Source: Hepatocystis sp. ex Piliocolobus tephrosceles
Taxonomy: Eukaryota; Apicomplexa; Aconoidasida; Haemosporida; Plasmodiidae
Assembly (NCBI GenBank): GCA_902459845.2
Contig: CABPSV020000577.1
Location: 1-12,995, forward strand
Direction of reading: 5' to 3'
DNA: 12,995 nt
The notes under the pieces are model-generated. The model did not search any database. It saw only the letters and a list, made by a program, of their open reading frames with translations, and was not told the origin of the DNA. Positions within the stretch are counted from its first letter, which is position 1. Each line of letters starts with the position of its first letter. Made by a program: the position numbers and the translations under genes. This document shows, piece by piece, positions 9,453 to 12,995 of the stretch.

Positions 9453-9570
9453 GAATATATAATGCGTAAATAAATACAAGTACAATCATTTATATCATAT
9501 TGTTTTCCTTGTTGTTAAAAAGATGTACATATGTATATTTGGTATGTATTAATATTTAATTAAACTTGCT

Positions 9571-10840
9571 CTAACTTTTTTTGTTTCTAAATCTAACGAT
9601 AAATTCATTTTGTTCATTATTGTCCATTAGTTCTATCACTTTTTCCAAACGTTTTTGATTATCTTGACGTTCTGCATAATATTTTTTTATTTTCTCTTTT
9701 ATTTTTTTATATAATTCTTTATCTAGCGCTTCATACGTATTTTTTATTATTTTTTTTTTTTTTTTACCAGCTTTTCCTTTTTTTGGTTTTCTTTTATCAT
9801 CTTTTATCATTACTGTTTGTTTTTTAGGAAATTTTACTTCTTTTGCTGGTGTTGTAATATCTTTTACTTCTTTTGTTTCTGTTGTAATATCTTTTACTTT
9901 TTGTGTTTCTATTTCAACATCTTTTACTTTTTGTGTTTCTATTTCAACATCTTTTACTTTTTGTGTTTCTATTTCAGCATCTTTTACTTCTTTTATTTTT
10001 TCTAATACTTCTGCTTTTTCAATATCTTCATCGTTAATGTTTCCATTAAACTGTTTACTGAGTTTTTCTTGTATTTTCTCATTTATTTTTTTATGAAATT
10101 TTTCATTTATTTTTTGAAGTAGTTGTACATATGTCTTATCTTTCAGTCTTGAATCTATCTTTCCATTAATAATTGCTTTTACTTGTTTTTTTTTTTGTTC
10201 TTCTTTTTGTTTTTCTATTTGTTCTTGTTCTTCTTGTTCTTCTTGTTCTTCTTGTTCTTCTTGTTCTTCTTGTTCTTCTTGTTCTTCTTGTTCTTCTTGT
10301 TCTTCTTGTTCTTCTTGTTCTTCTTGTTCTTCTTGTTCTTCTTGTTCTTTTTGTTCTTTTTGTTCTTCTTGTTCTTCTTGTTCTTCTTTTTTTTTTTGTT
10401 CTTCTTCTTGTTTTTCTATTTGTTCTTGTTCTTGTGTTTCTTCTTTTTCTTCTGGTTTTTCTTCTTGTTTTTCTATTTGTTTTAGTTCTTGTTCTTGCGT
10501 TTCTTCTTTTTCTTCTTCTTCTTGTTCTTTTTCTTGTTCTTTTTCTTCTTCTTGTTCTTTTTCTTTTTCTTGTTCTTTTTCTTTTTCTATTTGTTTTAGT
10601 TTTCGTTCTTGTTCATTTTCCTGTTCTTGTTCTTGTTCTTGTTCATGTTCATATTCTTGCTCTTGTTCTTGTTTTAGTTGTAGTTTTAGTTTTTGTTCTG
10701 GTTTTAGTTCTGTTTCTTTTGTTTCTTCTTCCTGTTCATGTTCATGTTCATATTCTTGCTCTTGTTCTTGTTTTAGTTGTTGCTTTAATTTTTGTTCCAG
10801 TTTTTCTTCTTCTTCTTCTTCCTCTCCCTTTTCCTCTTCC

Positions 10841-10881
<41 letters not shown>

Positions 10882-12995
10882 TTCTTTTTCCTTTTCTTCT
10901 TCTTCTTCTTCTTCTTCCTTTTCTTTTTCTTCCTTTTCTTTTTCGTCCTTTTCTTCTTCTTCTTCCTTTTCTTCTTCTTCTTCTTCTTCTTCTTCTTCTT
11001 CTTCTTCTTCTTCTTCTTCTTCTTCTTTTTTTTCTATTTGTGCTTGTCCCTGTTCTTGTTTTAGTTGTTGTTTAAGTTGCCGTTTTAGTCCTTGTTTGAG
11101 TTGTTGTTTTTGTTTTTCTATTTGTTTTTGTTTCAGCTGTTGTTTTAGTTGCGTTTCTATTTGTTTTTTTATTTGTTTTTTATGCAGTTGTTGTTTTAGT
11201 TGTTGCTTTAATTTTTGTTTTAGTTCTTCTTCTTCTTCCCCTTCTCTTTCTTCTTCTTCTTCATCTTCATCTTCTTTTTTTTCTATGTGTGCTTGTCCCT
11301 GTTCTTGTTTTAGTTGTTGTTTAAGTTGCCGTTTTAGTTCTTGTTTGAGTTGTTGTTTTAGTTTTTGTTTTAGTTCTTCTGTTAGTTTTTGTTTTCCTAT
11401 TTGTTTTTCTTGCAGTTGTTGTTTTAGTTGCTCTTCTATCTGTTTTTCTATTTGTTTTTGTTTTAGTTGTTGTTTTAGATTCTGTTTAAGGCGTTGTATA
11501 TTTTTATCTTTATATTCTTGTTCTTGATCGTCTTCTTCATCTTCTTCTTCTTGTTCTTCTTCTTGTTTAAATTGTTTTTTTAGTTGTTGTTTAATTTGTT
11601 CCTTAAGTTTTTGTTTTAGCTCTTCTGCCAGTTCTTGTTTTCCTATTTGTTGATCTATTTGTTTTTGTTGTAACTGTTGTTTTAGTTTCTCTTTTATTGG
11701 TATTTCTATGTGTTTTTGTTTTAGCTGTTGTTTCAGTTGCTGTTTAAGGCGTTGTATATTTTTATCTTTATCTTTTTGTTCTTCTTCTTGTGGTTCTTGT
11801 TCTTGTTCGTCTTCTTCATCTTCTTCTTCTTGTTCTTCTTCTTGTTTAAATTGTTTTTTTAGTTGTTGTTTAATTTGTTCCTTAAGTTGTTGTTTTAGCT
11901 CTTCTGCCAGTTCTTGTTTTCCTATTTGTTGATCTATTTGTTTTTGTTGTAACTGTTGTTTTAGTTTCTCTTTTATTGGTATTTCTATGTGTTTTTGTTT
12001 TAGCTGTTGTTTCAGTTTCTGTTTAAGGCGCTGTATATTTTTATTTTTATCTTCTTGTTCTTGTTTTTCTATTTGCTCATGTTCAGGTTCAGGTTCATTT
12101 TCTTGTTTTACTATTTGTTCATCTTCAGTTTCTGGTTTATCTTCAGGTTCTGGTTTATCTTCATGTTCTGGTTCTGGTTCATCTTCAGGTTCTGGTTCTG
12201 GTTCATCTTCAGGTTCTGGTTCATCTTTAGGTTCTGGTTCTGGTTCATCTTCAGGTTCTGGTTCTGGTTCATCTTCAGGTTCTGGTTCATCTTTAGGTTC
12301 TGGTTCTGGTTCATCTTCAGGCTCTGGTTCTGGTTCATCTTCAGGCTCTGGTTCTGGTTCATCTTCAGGTTCTGGTTCTGGTTCATCTTCAGGTTCTGGT
12401 TCATCTTTAGGTTCTGGTTCTGGTTCATCTTCAGGTTCTGGTTCTGGTTTATCTTCAGTTTCTGGTTTATCTTTAGGTTCTGGTTTATCTTCAGTTTCTG
12501 GTTTATCTTCAGTTTCTGGTTTATCTTCAGGCTCTGGTTTATCTTCAGTTTCATCTTCATCTTCAAGTTCTGGCTCTGGTTTATTTTCAGTTTCATCTTC
12601 ATCTTCAAGTTCTGGTTCATCTTCAGGTTCTGGTTCTGGTTCTGGTTCATCTTCAGGTTCTGGTTCTGGTTCTGGTTCATCTTCAGGTTCTGGTTCTGGT
12701 TCTGGTTCATCTTCAGGTTCTGGTTCATCTTCAGGTTCTGGTTCTGGTTCATCTTCAGGTTCTGGTTCTGGTTCATCTTCAAGTTCTGGTTTTGGTTTAT
12801 CTGCAGGTTCTGTTTCTGGTTCATCTTCAAGTTCTGGTTCTGGTTCTGGTTTATCTTCAGGTTTTGTTTCTGGTTCATCTTCAGGTTCTGGTTTATCTTT
12901 TAGTGCTGGTTCATCTTTAGGTTCTGGTTCTGGTTCATCTTCAGGTTCTGGTTCATCTTCAGGTTCTGGTTCTGGTTCATCTTCAGGTTCTGGTT
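9571..12995 (-). CDS. Large Glu/Gln/Lys/Pro repeat protein, 5' end outside window
   Basis: One frame stays open from the right edge to a TAG at 9571-9573, giving 1,140 visible C-terminal residues with no intron. I read it codon by codon and found no stop, no Cys and no Trp. The first Met of the visible frame is at 9808-9810, so the start lies beyond 12995. Order from N to C: PE/PEDE block (12995-12079); Gln/Leu/Lys coiled-coil units of 83-93 residues with acidic linkers (about 12078-11035); a Glu-rich stretch including 15 consecutive Glu (11025-10981); His/Tyr/Glu and Lys/Glu segments; an EEQ run (10380-10228); a mixed segment of about 80 residues ([15 protein letters not shown]...); five 10-residue repeats (9990-9841); and a Lys-rich tail ending [12 protein letters not shown]. 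No membrane span or export motif is visible, but the N-terminus is missing. It resembles Plasmodium acidic repeat antigens in style; I do not recognise the family. Confidence 0.88.
9841..9990 (-). repeat. Five 10-residue repeats, [10 protein letters not shown] type
   Basis: Five exact 30-base units encode, N to [21 protein letters not shown] twice, [10 protein letters not shown] and [10 protein letters not shown]. The middle copies are identical and the C-terminal two have drifted together. They lie just upstream of the Lys-rich C-terminal tail of the repeat protein. Confidence 0.92.
10228..10380 (-). repeat. EEQ tripeptide run
   Basis: About 17 tandem 9-base units (TTCTTCTTG on the + strand) encode Glu-Glu-Gln, with two units changed to Glu-Lys-Gln. 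The DNA units are nearly identical, pointing to recent slippage expansion. It is within the repeat-protein frame. Confidence 0.93.
10642..10779 (-). repeat. 33-codon duplication with EHEYEQEQEQKLQ core
   Basis: A block of about 39 bases starting at 10642 recurs at 10741, a shift of 99 bases (33 codons). Both encode EHEYEQEQEQKLQ, read N to C on the - strand. These carry most of the histidines of the visible protein. Confidence 0.85.
10801..11025 (-). repeat. Poly-glutamate/Lys tract
   Basis: About 75 codons that are almost all Glu (GAA or GAG), broken by single Lys, one Asp and one Gly. The N-terminal end is 15 uninterrupted GAA codons (11025-10981). Mixed TTC/CTC triplets (GAA/GAG codons) show that part of the tract is older than the pure GAA run. 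Confidence 0.92.
11035..11490 (-). repeat. Diverged coiled-coil units, 83-codon period
   Basis: The segment IxAQGQEQKLQQKLQRKL occurs at about 11035-11090 and again at about 11284-11338, a shift of 249 bases (83 codons). Between the copies is an acidic Glu/Asp linker (11221-11274). The Leu and Gln spacing suggests helical coiled coil. These units look like older relatives of the 93-codon duplication next to them. Confidence 0.8.
11491..12049 (-). repeat. Near-identical 93-codon tandem duplication
   Basis: Bases 11521-11770 match 11800-12049 at a shift of 279 with five differences by my count. Each copy encodes an acidic linker, then KFQKKLQQKIQEKL, LEEALEQKGIQQDIQ, a KEKIPIEIHKQKLQQKL segment and KLRQIN. 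The left copy has a shorter linker, by 21 bases (seven codons), before the next unit. Confidence 0.9.
12079..12995 (-). repeat. Pro-Glu-Asp repeat block (EDEPEPEP type)
   Basis: Just over 300 codons of alternating Glu with Pro, in units of 6, 8 or 10 residues headed by DE or DK ([16 protein letters not shown]). Variants carry Thr, Leu, Lys or Asn. The units are built from 6-base TGGTTC and 12-base ATCTTCAGGTTC blocks on the + strand. The block continues past the right edge, so its full length is unknown. It should be strongly acidic and extended rather than folded. Confidence 0.92.

Larger units (their letters stand above)
8820..9570. other. Convergent intergenic gap
   Basis: About 750 bases between the stop of the C2/PH gene and the stop of the leftward repeat-protein gene, so both 3' UTRs and polyadenylation sites must lie here. 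It contains an A run at about 8831-8849, scattered short T runs, and TA microsatellites at about 9197-9221 and 9419-9449. Open frames here are Tyr/Ile-rich low-complexity strings. I see no RNA gene or other element. Confidence 0.7.

Noticed and set aside
9817..10005. Phe/Cys/Tyr-rich + strand frame of 62 codons
   Set aside because: It is antisense to the five [14 protein letters not shown] repeats, and its regularity comes from their 30-base period.
10173..11075. A 300-codon + strand frame of Leu/Val/Phe, resembling a membrane protein
   Set aside because: It is the exact complement of the Glu/Gln/Lys codons of the - strand repeat protein (TTC/CTT/GTT from GAA/AAG/AAC-type triplets). The hydrophobic look is a composition artefact.
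11096..11932. Cys/Ser/Phe-rich + strand frames at 11096-11527 and 11708-11932, like cysteine-rich peptides
   Set aside because: These are antisense readings of the Gln/Lys/Glu coiled-coil codons; the cysteines come from TGT within TTGTTG.
12007..12903. A 298-codon + strand frame of Phe/Trp/Ile/Arg repeats
   Set aside because: It is antisense to the Pro-Glu-Asp repeat block. Openness follows from the stop-free repeat unit, and the - strand frame continues coherently into non-repetitive sequence while this one does not.

Overview
The window looks like nuclear DNA of a malaria parasite (Plasmodium or a close haemosporidian). It is extremely A+T-rich, with long poly(dA:dT) tracts and (TA)n runs between genes, short T-rich introns with GT...AG ends, lysine/asparagine-rich proteins with A/T-ending codons, and a large low-complexity protein gene. 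I cannot name the species.

Layout. 1-1308 is the noncoding 3' flank of the first gene. 1309-2805 (-) is a single-exon gene for PRP19, the U-box/WD40 ubiquitin ligase of the spliceosome; it is the only gene here whose identity is certain. 2806-5608 is a 2.8 kb divergent intergenic region that should carry the promoters of both flanking genes. It holds poly-T and poly-A runs, a TACA microsatellite, a 22-unit pentamer repeat and a 12-bp inverted repeat. 5609-8819 (+) is a nine-exon gene that I assembled from splice sites and phase. It encodes about 435 residues with an N-terminal cysteine-containing segment, a C2 domain, a PH-like region and a basic tail. This resembles the RASP2/CERLI rhoptry-surface family, but that link rests on architecture only. 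8820-9570 is a short noncoding gap between convergent genes. 9571-12995 (-) is the 3' part of a large gene that runs off the right edge. Its visible 1,140 residues are almost all repeats: a Pro-Glu-Asp block, ~83-93-residue Gln/Leu/Lys coiled-coil units, poly-Glu, an EEQ run, a 10-residue [14 protein letters not shown] run and a basic C-terminus.

The three genes show no sign of working as one system; each appears to have its own transcription unit. No RNA genes, transposons, CRISPR arrays or bacterial-type elements were seen. The most interesting items are the repeat protein, with a very recent in-frame duplication, and the C2/PH gene, with two in-phase splice donors and an intron that reads open through a 12-bp repeat.
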